DNA of 64,000 bases from Rhododendron vialii (Eukaryota; Streptophyta; Magnoliopsida; Ericales; Ericaceae). The first letter of the stretch is position 1, and each line of letters begins with the position of its first letter. Where the stretch lies: positions 12,438,001 to 12,502,000 of the forward strand of contig NC_080560.1 of assembly GCF_030253575.1 (NCBI RefSeq), given 5' to 3'. The notes under the pieces were generated by a model. The model saw nothing but the letters and a program-made list of their open reading frames with translations, had not been told where the DNA came from and did no database searches. Positions 42,677 through 52,046 of the stretch are shown piece by piece. The position numbers were made by a program, and so were the translations under genes.

Positions 42677-43768
42677 CTCGAAAGTAGGGGTGTCAAATGG
42701 GTCGGGCTGACACAGCACGACACAGGCACGACACGGTTAAATGTGGCACGGCACGGGCACGGGTACGGTCGTGCCCTGGCACGCCACGACATGGCATGGT
42801 TTTAGTGGGCACGCGGATTGGCACGGGGCACGGAAGTGGGCAGGCACGGCACGGGCACGGCACAGAAGTTGGCCTGGCACAGCACGGCACGACACGATAG
42901 TTGAATGGGCACGGCACGGCACGACACGGTTCTAGCCGGGCACGGGCCCGACACGGTAGTTGAATGGGCACGGCACGACATGGTTTTGGCTGGGCACGAC
43001 ATGACACGGTTCTAGCCGGGCACAACACAAGACACGGGAAAAAAGTTATTAATTTGATTTGTGACTCATGAATATAATGTGATTAAATGACAATAATTTT
43101 AATTACAAAACAAGGCATTTTAGTTTCATAATTTATAAAAAATAAGCTTTTAAATTGGAACAACTAAAAATAAATAAAGAAAAAACTAATTTTAAAGAAA
43201 AAAACCTCCATGTAATTCAAACCCAAGTCCTATGGAACTTGAATTTGAAGCACGACCTGTTTGACACCTCTAAATGGGCACGACACGATTAAAAACGGCA
43301 ATCAAATAATAACGGGCATGTCACGAAGCACGACACGATTAAAAAATGGGCCAACATGGCACGACAAGATTTAAGTAAATGGGCCCAACCGGCACGATTG
43401 AAAATGGCACTACAAGATTAAAAAACGGGCCAGCACGGCACGACACGATTTAAGTAAATGGGCCCAACCCGGCATGACATGATTGAAAAACGGCACGACA
43501 AGACACGATTAAAAAACGGATCGGCACAGCACGACACGATTTAAGTAAATGGGCCCGGCCCGGCACGACACGATTGAAAAACAGCACGGCACGACACGAC
43601 ACGATTTAAGTAAATGGGCACGGCACGGCACGACACGATTGAAAATAGCACGGTACGACGCGATTTAAGTAAACGGGCACGGCACGGCACGACACGAAAA
43701 ACGGTTGGCACGGAAGTTGAATGGCACGGCACGACACGACACGCACGTTTGATACCTCTACTCGAAAG
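42677..43768. mobile_element. hAT-type non-autonomous element with a CACGGCACGACACG array
   Basis: The element at 42685-43760 (1076 bp) starts TAGGGGTGTCAAA and ends TTTGATACCTCTA, an inverted pair. A perfect 8-bp duplication CTCGAAAG flanks it (42677-42684, 43761-43768). The empty site is seen in copy 3 at 58908-58920 (TTCGAAAGTATCAC). The interior is filled with degenerate GGGCACGGCACGACACGATT repeats on both sides of an AT-rich centre (43030-43260). No transposase frame exists; open frames there are artefacts of the repeats. Confidence 0.92.
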
Positions 43769-44450
43769 TATCACACGATGAACACAACATTCTGAATATT
43801 GAATCAAAACATTACTACAAGTACAATTTTGAAACACAACTCCAGACACGTGTTCAGAATTAACCTACCATTTGTTACATCTAGCTCGCTGAAATCGAAT
43901 AGTTCTAGGCAAACTGTGTCCGAAAATTTGTTTTAAAATTGTGTTCCTAAACTTTTAATTGAGTAAATACCAAATACAAACCACTAAAATGGAAAAAATT
44001 ATTTATTGCATCTGAGGGAAGACACGTGGTGCCCTAGATCCACTCTACATTGCAAAGTGGGATTGAGGCACCACACGTTCTGCCCAGGGCACTGAATAAT
44101 CACTCAAAACAATATACTAGAAATACTTTTACTATTTCTTTCGTGGTCTCCAAGTCCAATAGAAGAGAAATTTTTCAGTGCTGAGCGGACATGGGTCACG
44201 TGGTGCCGAGCACGCATTTCGGTCATCCAAATGTGTTTTAGACGGTCCAAAATTATTTGAGCTTGAAGAAGTGTTTTGGTAATTTTATACTAAAAATAAA
44301 ATTACCTAAACAGATTCGAACCATCCAAAATACGTTTGGACGGCCGCCGAAATGGTGCTCGGCACCACGTGACCGTGCCAACCAGAAACTTAAAAAACTT
44401 CTCCCAACAGAAAGACCAAGTTTCTTCTGATCAACAATTTTTTGGACGTC
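43769..44450 (+). promoter_or_regulatory. Upstream region of UGT copy 2
   Basis: This shares words with the upstream regions of copies 1 and 3 (CCAGACACGTGTTCAGAATT, CAGGGCACTGAATAATC). The ACACGTG motif contains a G-box-like CACGTG, kept in all three copies at about 30910, 43848 and 58995. A diverged insertion near 44175-44390 has inverted ends (GGTCACGTGGTGCCGAGCAC and GTGCTCGGCACCACGTGAC). Confidence 0.5.
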
Positions 44451-45391
44451 TATAAATTAGCAATTCCACCAAAGTACCCTCTCTCCATCTCAAAGAACAA
44501 CAACAATACTCGTCCTAGCTAGCTAGTTGGACTGTTGGAGCACAATAAACGGGTGATCGAAATAATGGCGGCGGCGGCGGAGCTGGTGTTTATCCCTGCC
44601 TCTGGAATGGGCCACCTGGCGGCAACGGTGGAGATGGCCAAGCGACTCATCGGCCGAGACCACCGTCTGTCAATCACGGTCCTCATAATGAAAACCCCGT
44701 TTGATAAATCAAAAGTCATCTCAACCACCCAATCGCTGCTACTACAGGCGGCGGAGGATAGGTTAAAGTTCGTTCACCTCCCTCAAGATGACGAGGCGGC
44801 GGCAGTCGCGGAGCTTCGGTCCAAGAACTCCGGCAACTTCATGTCGGAGTTTGTCAACATGAACAAGCGCCACGTGAGAGATCACGTAACGAAGATGCAT
44901 ATCTAGACCCAGTCGGGTCGACTCACCGGGTTCGTCGTCGACATGTTCTGCACCCCGATGATGGACGTGGCGGCCGAGTTCGGGCTCCCCACCTACGTTT
45001 TCTTCACCACCAGCTGTGCCGTTCTCGGCCTCTTGTTCCACCTCGATACCCTAACCAGGGACTGCAACCAGGACGTTACCGAGTTGAAGGACTCGGACGC
45101 CGAGTTGGAAGTACCGGTTTTCGTGAATCCAGTCCCAGCAAAGGTGTTGCCTTCTTCGGTGCTGCACAAGGAAGGGGGGTCCGCATTTATTTTGGGTGTT
45201 GCCAAGAGGTTGAGAGAAACAAAGGGCATTATGGTCAATACGTTTGAAGAGCTGGAATCCTACGTGGTCAAGCGCCTCGCCGAGGATGATAAGGTCCCGC
45301 CGATATACCCCGTGGGACCGTTCTTCACCTCGTGAAGGACGAAAAGGAGGAGGATGAGGAGGTGATCCAGATCATGAGGTGGTTGGATGAT

Positions 45392-46049
45392 CAGCCCATA
45401 GTTTTAAATCGCGGTATCGGTCGCCGTCGCGGTATATCGGTATTGGGACGTATCGGTCATATGTCGCGGGAATCGGGTGTCGCGGTCGTGAATTTTTAAA
45501 AATCATCAGCAACATGTATAAAACTTGAAAAATATACTTTTGCGGCTTTTGCCCCCAACATTGGCTTACTTTTCTCTAGTCCCACATTGACAAGTTACAA
45601 AACTTCTATCTTTTTAAATGAATTTGCACTTTAGTGGGTTTGTGAATGAGGACTCAAGGAGATGTCTCGCGCGCTCAGAAAAATGGGCTTCAATTTGAAG
45701 CAAATCCGGGATTTGAGCCTCGCGCACACATTGCGATAAGCCTATATTTTGCTAAAATTCCGAAACGTTTCCCCCCCCCCCCCCCAGAATTAGCCCTGTG
45801 TTTTTTTCCCTTTTTTCTTCCTGAAAAACGTTCTTTTCCCCGAACCGGTCCAAAAAACCGGTGCAGCCCGATACGTATTGGAAATCTGCCAGTTCGCCTG
45901 CGATTTACAGTCTCCCCGGTATACTGGCCTATATCCGAATCGGCACCCTCAAATTCCGGTACGAACCGGCCGATACGGTTCGTACCGGCCGATATTTAAA
46001 TCTATGGATTGACACCCTCAAACTCCGGTACGAACCGGCCGATACAGCC
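45392..46049 (+). mobile_element. 648-bp insertion in exon 1 of UGT copy 2
   Basis: The insert 45397-46044 interrupts the codons for DDQP/SSVV. CAGCC occurs on both sides (45392-45396, 46045-46049). Its ends contain CATAGTTTTAAAT and ATTTAAATCTATG as an inverted pair, with the right one about 40 bp inside. Inside are repeated CGGTACGAACCGGCCGATAC words and a run of 14 C at about 45772-45785. Copies 1 and 3 have the uninterrupted exon. The family is not identified. Confidence 0.75.
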
Positions 46050-46354
46050 TCCATCGTCGGTGGTGTTCTTTTGCTTCGGTAGCATGGGAAGCTTCGACGG
46101 CGAACAGGTGAGTCGAAGCATAACTTGAACATTTTATACTCCGAAGTCCAAACTTGGTTCAAATAGAAAATTATATAATGCGCTTGGGGCAATGTCACAC
46201 AGTGTCCCAAATTCTTTCTCGACCACATATTTGTGTGATTTTCATGCAACATGTATATAACACATAAATGTGCTATAAGAATATATAGTTTGGACACCAC
46301 CATGCAGCGTCTTAAGAGCATGGAATAATTACTCATTCAAAACAGACGCTCGGA

Positions 46355-46486
46355 AACTCCAAACAAGCTCTATCTTTTTAAAATAGAAAACAAAATAATT
46401 CCAATCCTTTTTTTTCACACCCTCCATCTCCAAACGAGCTCTATCTTTTTAAAATGGAAAACAAAATAATTCCAATCCTTTTTTTT
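46355..46486 (+). repeat. Tandem duplication in the intron of UGT copy 2
   Basis: A unit of about 70 bp containing AGCTCTATCTTTTTAAAAT and ATAATTCCAATCC is present twice in a row with one or two differences. Copy 1 has a single diverged equivalent near 32860. Confidence 0.75.
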
Positions 46487-46487
46487 A

Positions 46488-46734
46488 TACTCTCTCCATT
46501 TCCAATTGAGAGTCCCTTATTCCATTTTGGAATGTTCCAAAATGAATGTTCCTTTTCAAAAATAGAAGTGAAAATTTAATAAAATTCCAAAAGTGTCCTC
46601 TCTTATTTGAATACAAATGATGCAAAATAGATAGAACATAAAGGTAATGATGAAAATTACATGTAATGATTACATATTCCCTAAAAAAAAATGAAATTCT
46701 AAAGAGGAATTCTCATTTAGAAACGAAAGGAGTA
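46488..46734. mobile_element. Stowaway-like MITE in the intron of UGT copy 2
   Basis: The element at 46490-46732 starts CTCTCTCCATTTCCAATTGAG and ends with the inverted TTTAGAAACGAAAGGAG. TA flanks both sides. Confidence 0.8.
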
Positions 46735-47337
46735 TCAAATAGTAGTTCAGTTAGCAAGTTGAGGTCCCTCCCCAAAAGTTGTAGACAGGACACATACGGG
46801 GTGCCTGCCTAAGAGCAACTTATCTTGCATTCTACTGAGTTCCATTCACTTCCCATTTTCCTGGATTTAGTAAGCAGTTGGTTGATCACAGCTTCCTATC
46901 CAACTGCTAGTGAAGTCATTTTGATCATGCAAATGTTTTGTGACTATATCTGAGTATTATAAGTTGAGTTTCATGTGATGTGTCATGACCACTTATTGGT
47001 AAATGTGTTATATTTACCGTGTAGTAGAGCACATTTTATCAATGTAATAATAATACTTCAAATGGTACTTACAATGTAATACTCATACACGATCACGTAA
47101 ACATTGCTCCTCGAATTATTTGTTAAAAAATTTCAAAACCTGATGGCGATATGTCATATTTTCAAGCTAGACTATTGGAAACAGGGGCAGACTTAGGGAG
47201 GTGAAGGGGGGCCTGGTCCCTGCACACCTCCCAATTATCCCACTAATGATACTATATTTTCAAGTTAATTTGCAAAACTTCTATTGAATCGGTCCCTGCA
47301 ATTCTCTCCAGTGAAAAAGGTTGATAAAGTTTCTATA

Positions 47338-47623
47338 TACTCCCTCTGTCCATTTTTAAATGTCACAGTTTGAAAAAATACATAGTTTTAGGAGTCAACT
47401 TTCACCTCTACTTTACATTTTTTTTATTAACTTTTCTCTCCACTTTACACTTTTCACAGCAACCTTTACCTCAATTTTCCAAAATTATCACTTTTCATAT
47501 TAACTTTTACCTCCACTTTTCAAAATTATCCTTCACTTTACCAATTAACTTTTCAAATTTGACACTTATTTTGGGATAACCCAAATTGAAATAGTGATCA
47601 TTTAAATAGAGACGGAGGGAGTA
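47338..47623. mobile_element. Stowaway-like MITE in the intron of UGT copy 2
   Basis: The element at 47340-47621 starts CTCCCTCTGTCCATTTTTAA and ends with the inverted TTTAAATAGAGACGGAGGGAG. TA flanks both ends. Confidence 0.88.
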
Positions 47624-47849
47624 TGTGTAAAAAAAACTAGTACATTTTTTTGTCATGCTTATATAAATAAATGTGATTATGTATATTTACACAATGTCGT
47701 CTTCTTCTTAGATCTAGTAAGTAACAATAGTTATGTTATAGACTATTTTTTTTCTTATTAATTTAAAAATAGGTATGATTCGAGCCCCCACTGGTCCAAA
47801 TTATGTGTCTGCCACTGATTTAGAACCCACAAAATTCTATGAAAAGTAA

Positions 47850-48696
47850 TACTCCCTCCACCGTTCCTAAATGAGAGTCTTTTTTCGACATAAGTGTCAC
47901 TTAGAAAATCGTCAATATCTAAGAATTTATGTGATTTTAAATAATTTTAAAAATTTTGTGTAATAGAACTAATTGAAATATATCAAACAAGATCTATATT
48001 GCATGAATAACATGTCATAAATTGAAAAATAAATAAAAATATTTTCTTGAGAGCTCAATAATAGTGAAAGTCAGTGGCAGACCCAGGAATTGACATAGTA
48101 GGGGCACCAATTTTTTTTGTTCCGTAATATACGAGTTACAGTTAAGCACATTTACTCCAAAATAATTTTAGCATTCATGATAAATTAACAATTTTAAAGT
48201 ATATAGGTATTTTAATAACTAGCTACTTGGGCAAATTTGCGCACCTTGACTATATGCTTTAAAACAATATTGTCACATGTTCATCATCTATTTTTCTATT
48301 ACTAATTCTACGATTACAGTTTTGGGACCAAAAGTATACAAATGCAATATGGGGGTAGACTTGAACCCACAAATAGTATAAAAAATAAGGTACGCACTAC
48401 TATTTTCTACTGCCTTTTGGAAAAAAAAAAAAAGAAGACATTTTTTTACTGCCTTTTGGGGAAAAGGCAAAAAAATCCCAAAGGAGAGTATGGCGCAGTC
48501 TCAAACCTAGGAACTCTTGTTTATAGGGAGAGCACTTTATCACTGCACAAATAGACAACTATGTACATTCATTTGACATAAATAATATATATACAAAATC
48601 ACAATTTTTTTTAAGGACGTGGGGACACGTGACCCCACGTGCCCTATGGTGGATCCGCCCCCGATGAAAGTAGACACTCATTTAAGAATAGGAGTA
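47850..48696. mobile_element. Stowaway-like MITE split by a hAT element
   Basis: Left end CTCCCTCCACCGTTCCTAAA at 47852 and right end CATTTAAGAATAGGAG at 48694 match as inverted repeats, with TA on both sides. A 592-bp hAT element occupies 48072-48663. A truncated remnant of the same MITE (GAGCTCAATAATAATGAAAG) is in copy 1 at 33541, so the MITE predates the duplication. Confidence 0.78.
48064..48671. mobile_element. hAT-type non-autonomous element nested in a MITE
   Basis: The element at 48072-48663 starts CAGTGGCAGACCCAGG and ends GGATCCGCCCCCG. An 8-bp duplication, GTGAAAGT/ATGAAAGT (one change), flanks it. Copy 1 shows the empty site AATGAAAGTGAAC at about 33553-33565. It has no coding potential. 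Confidence 0.85.
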
Positions 48697-49491
48697 CTAG
48701 CTAGCTAGTATGTCAAAGCAAAGGATGGCGTTAATTTTAAATAATGATTCCGTTTTTTTTTCTTAAACAAAAACCCATTAAAGTCTATGTTAAATTTCCA
48801 ACCTACACTTTACTATTCCAACTACAAATCTGGGACAAAAATATTTCAGTTTTGATTAATAACACCAAGAAAAACATTTGTTCTGCCATTGCAGGTGAAG
48901 GAGATAGCACAGGCCCTGAGCAAAGCAAGCACCGCTTCCTGTGGTCTGTCCGACAGCCTCCGCCAAAGGGAAAAAGAGAGATGCCGAGTGAGTACCAAGA
49001 CTTGAGCCAAGTGCTAACAGAAGGATTCCTGGAACATACAACAGAGATTGGGAAAGTGATCGGTTGGTCCCCATAGGTGGCAGTGCTATCCCACGAGGCT
49101 GTAGGAGGGTTTGTGTCACACTGTGGATGGAACTCTATGTTAGAGAGCTTGTGGTGCGGTGTGCCAATGGCCACGTGGCCGATGTATGCTGAACAACAAA
49201 TGAATGCGTTTTAGATGGTAAGGGAATTGGGATTGGCCGTTGACATAAAGTTGGACTACAGGAAGGATATGAGGTGTGATAGTACTAAGCCTAAGTTAGT
49301 GACGGCAGATGAGATAGAGAATGGGATAAGAAAATTGATGGAGAACGGGGGTAAAAGTCACACTGAAGGAATCAAGCAAAATGTGAAGGAAATGAGTGAA
49401 AGAGCAAGATTGCCATAAAGGATGGGGGTCAACGTATAATTCTATTGCACGCTTTATCGAGGATGTCATTATTAACGTACACTCCCCATAG

Positions 49492-49898
49492 GTGATGTAA
49501 CGCCCATATTTTCCTTCAGTGCAAATTATATGCAAGTTTAAAAAAAAAAGAAAAGGAAAGAGTTAAGGCGTGTAGGTGTGTGGATTGAGATGGAAGAGAA
49601 GGAAATTTGAGTTTTATGGTTGCCATAAAAAGTGTGTTAATTTTAGCGGGGGTGAGTAAATTAAGGCCTTGTTTCCACCGTATTTCTTCTCTAAAATTTA
49701 TTGCCTTCTGTTAAGTTTATTTTACTAAACTAAAACACCCAACTCATTTTCTTTCTCTAAGACACAAAAGCAGGATAAAAAGTTGTCTATATATCGAAAC
49801 AACTTGACTACAAAATAGTGACAAAAAGTTGTCCACAACTTCTATCTTAGCTAAAATTCCACGAGTGCATTGAGAAGAGTGTGTATGCACGCGCTCTT
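49492..49898. other. Shared 3' flank of UGT copy 2
   Basis: This stretch aligns with the DNA downstream of copy 1 (34657-34694 and then 40808-41550) once the LINE tail, copia element and retroposon are removed. No gene is seen. Confidence 0.6.
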
Positions 49899-50446
49899 GT
49901 TAGATGCAGGGACGAAGGGAAAGGGGAGCACGTGCCCCACTTGAAATAAAATAATTTTGTTATATTTTCGTATATTTAGCATAGTTATGAAATTAAGTAT
50001 GCTACTTCACATACACATTTGGATATATATCTCAAAAATATACATATATAATTAGTTTTATGTTTCAACTTCGTCATATGGGACATTTATACTTGTTGGT
50101 TTCCGAATTATTTGTCTATTTAGATCGATTCTTTCTCAATAATATTGTATGTATTTAACCGTCTAAGAGCAATATTTTAAAATAATGTCTTTAATAAAAC
50201 TATATCGATCATTTTAAAACTTGTCAACGTTCTTGTAAAACATACTGTCAAATTTTGTCTGACATTTTGTACTCATTTTTACATAATTCAAGCGAAAGTA
50301 TGTGTTATATATTTTTGAAGTTTGTAATGCATCCCTTATTTGTATACGATCTTATTGTGGTTAACTATAAAAAATAAATTTTCGTCACTATGATTAACTA
50401 GATGCTCTTACTAAACAACATTTCTGAATCCGTCTTTGATTAGATG
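49899..50446. mobile_element. hAT-like non-autonomous element in the copy 2 3' flank
   Basis: The insert 49907-50438 (532 bp) starts CAGGGACGAAGG and ends AATCCGTCTTTG. It is flanked by GTTAGATG/ATTAGATG, 7 of 8 bases alike. The copy 1 flank reads GTTAGAAGCAGATACAAGC without an insert (about 41568-41586). Confidence 0.8.
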
Positions 50447-50697
50447 TAGATATAAGCATGTGGAGGCTACATGGAAATTAATGAGTAGTTGGCCTTTATG
50501 AAGTTTGTTTCCTGGGCATATCATATATGCATGTATGGCCTTGCATTTGTTCACCGTAAGACATAAATGAAGAAATAGGACTAGAGCTTGATGAACAATT
50601 TTGCTATAGAATTCCAAATATATGGCGTTATTCTCTATTTTAATAAATCTTAATTAAGAGGGCGAATTTGATTTTAATAAATCTTAATTAAGAGGGC

Positions 50698-51172
50698 TAC
50701 AGTGACGTTTTGGGTGTTTGTAGGCAGCACAACGACCCTTGGCCGTGCCTTGTGGCCGTCCCTCCTCTGGTTTGTTTGGTGGTTGGCGCGAGCGTGCATC
50801 GCCGGTTTTCGCTTTGGTGGCTGCTATTGGTGGCGGTTGTGGTTGGTTCGGGGATGTTTGTCGGCGGCTTGGTGTTGGCCGGGGTGTTTTGCTTTTGGTG
50901 GTTTTGGATTTGCGGCAGTGGTGTTGGGGTTTGGATATTAGGATTTCTTTTTAGGTTTTGTTTTGGGTTGGGTTGGTTCTTTACTGACCATTGGGTTTTT
51001 TAATTAGGATTTGTCCTTCTGAGTTGGACTCAGCTTGTTGAGCTTAAATCAGTTTCCTTCGTGTGTTTGGCGAAAAAGGTCTTAGGTGGTCAGGCCGGTG
51101 AACCCAAGTCCCTATTATCTTTATACTTTTTGTTTTGAGATAATGAAATATATTTTTGTTGATAAAAAAAAA
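50698..51172 (+). mobile_element. LINE-type 3' tail
   Basis: A G/T-rich stretch ends ATGAAATATATTTTTGTTGA and then an A-run at 51165-51173. The style is the same as the 3' region of the L1 LINE at 55490-56779. A 24-bp word (ATTTTAATAAATCTTAATTA and the next bases) is duplicated just upstream at about 50636 and 50672. No coding function is supported for the Trp-rich open frames here. Confidence 0.5.
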
Positions 51173-51278
51173 GAAAGTTAACCAGTATATTTGTAATTCT
51201 TTATTATATTTTTTTTTTGGCCGATCGATAACAGATAACAGATAATGTTATAACTTCAACCAAAGAGTACATCAAACC

Positions 51279-52046
51279 ACCTTACTATAGTAAGGATGGT
51301 AGCTCTAGACTATTGCAGGTCCCAAGAGAGGCTGTAATTAACACTGAGAATGTGGTTCAGGAATCTGGAGAGTTAGTGGTGGGGGGATCTGCTGTTAATA
51401 TTTAATAATTACTCCATTCGTTCTAAAATGTTTGTTCGATCCGTAAAACGAGAATTCCAAAATAATGCATTCTTTTTAAGAAAAAATTCAAACTTTTTTC
51501 ATAAATTAAAAGAACCCATTGATATCTAGTGAATTGTTGAAAAAAATTTGAATTTTTCTAGCAAAAATCGTATAATTTTTACGTTCTCGTTTTATAAACC
51601 GGACAAACATTATAGGACGGAGGGAGTATAACCAACAAGTATTGAGGAACGCCAAGTGGAGCGGGCAAAAATTGCTGAGGATCAACACAAGGAGAATCGT
51701 GAACCTGTGCCTGATCCAATTCTGGACCCCCTTGTTGAGCATATTATCCAGAATCAAGAGGTTCAAAATGGTATTCCGAAGGAATCTAGAGTCAAAAAGA
51801 GAAGACTTAACAGAGATTCTAGGTGTTAGGGGCCCATTGAGTCATTTGGAACAATCGGGTTCCGTTGATTCTGGAGATATTCGTCATAGAACCCAAGTAA
51901 TACTCAAAACTTTCAGGGACGCAGTGGAAACAAGCAAGAAGTTGGGTGTCATTCATCATGAGAGTGACGAAGCAGTGGTTAACAGACTAGTTCAACTTAA
52001 CATCGAAGAACACAAGAACAGGTTCCAAGTTCTATCAAGAAAGTGA
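51279..52046 (+). pseudogene. LINE ORF1 C-terminal remnant, interrupted by a MITE
   Basis: The frame before the MITE (LLQVPREAVINTENVVQESG) and after it (51642-52046, ending NRFQVLSRK) reads as a charged ORF1-like tail. The stop at 52044-52046 overlaps the possible ORF2 start. No RNA-binding motif is left because the 5' part is missing. Confidence 0.5.
51410..51628. mobile_element. Stowaway-like MITE inside LINE ORF1
   Basis: The element at 51412-51626 starts CTCCATTCGTTCTAAAATG and ends with the inverted ATTATAGGACGGAGGGAG, with TA at both sides. Because it lies within the LINE it arrived after or travelled with that insertion. Confidence 0.88.

Larger units (their letters stand above)
44565..49491 (+). 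pseudogene. UGT71-like glycosyltransferase, copy 2, pseudogene
   Basis: The layout matches copy 1: exon 1 from 44565 to 46107 (including a 648-bp insertion) and exon 2 from 48895 to 49491. Lesions relative to copy 1 are: TAG at 44904-44906; loss of one base near 45318 that shifts the frame; the insertion 45397-46044; loss of one base near 48915; CAG to TAG inside the PSPG box (49075-49077); CAG to TAG near 49212; and a further indel near 49400. The His (GMGHL) and Asp (VVDMFC) regions are still recognisable. Splice signals CAG|GTGAGT and TTGCAG|GTG persist. It cannot make an enzyme. Confidence 0.93.

Noticed and set aside
42693..43028. Long Cys/Arg/Pro-rich open frames on both strands in the CACGGCACGACACG array
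   Set aside because: They follow from the stop-free repeat unit, appear in several frames on both strands, and lie wholly inside a non-autonomous hAT element.
43769..44450. Further exon upstream of UGT copy 2
   Set aside because: The in-frame codons before ATG 44565 start from a non-ATG codon and are not conserved in copies 1 and 3.
50702..50941. Trp/Gly-rich open frames
   Set aside because: The region is G/T-rich LINE tail; three overlapping frames are open at once, as expected from composition.
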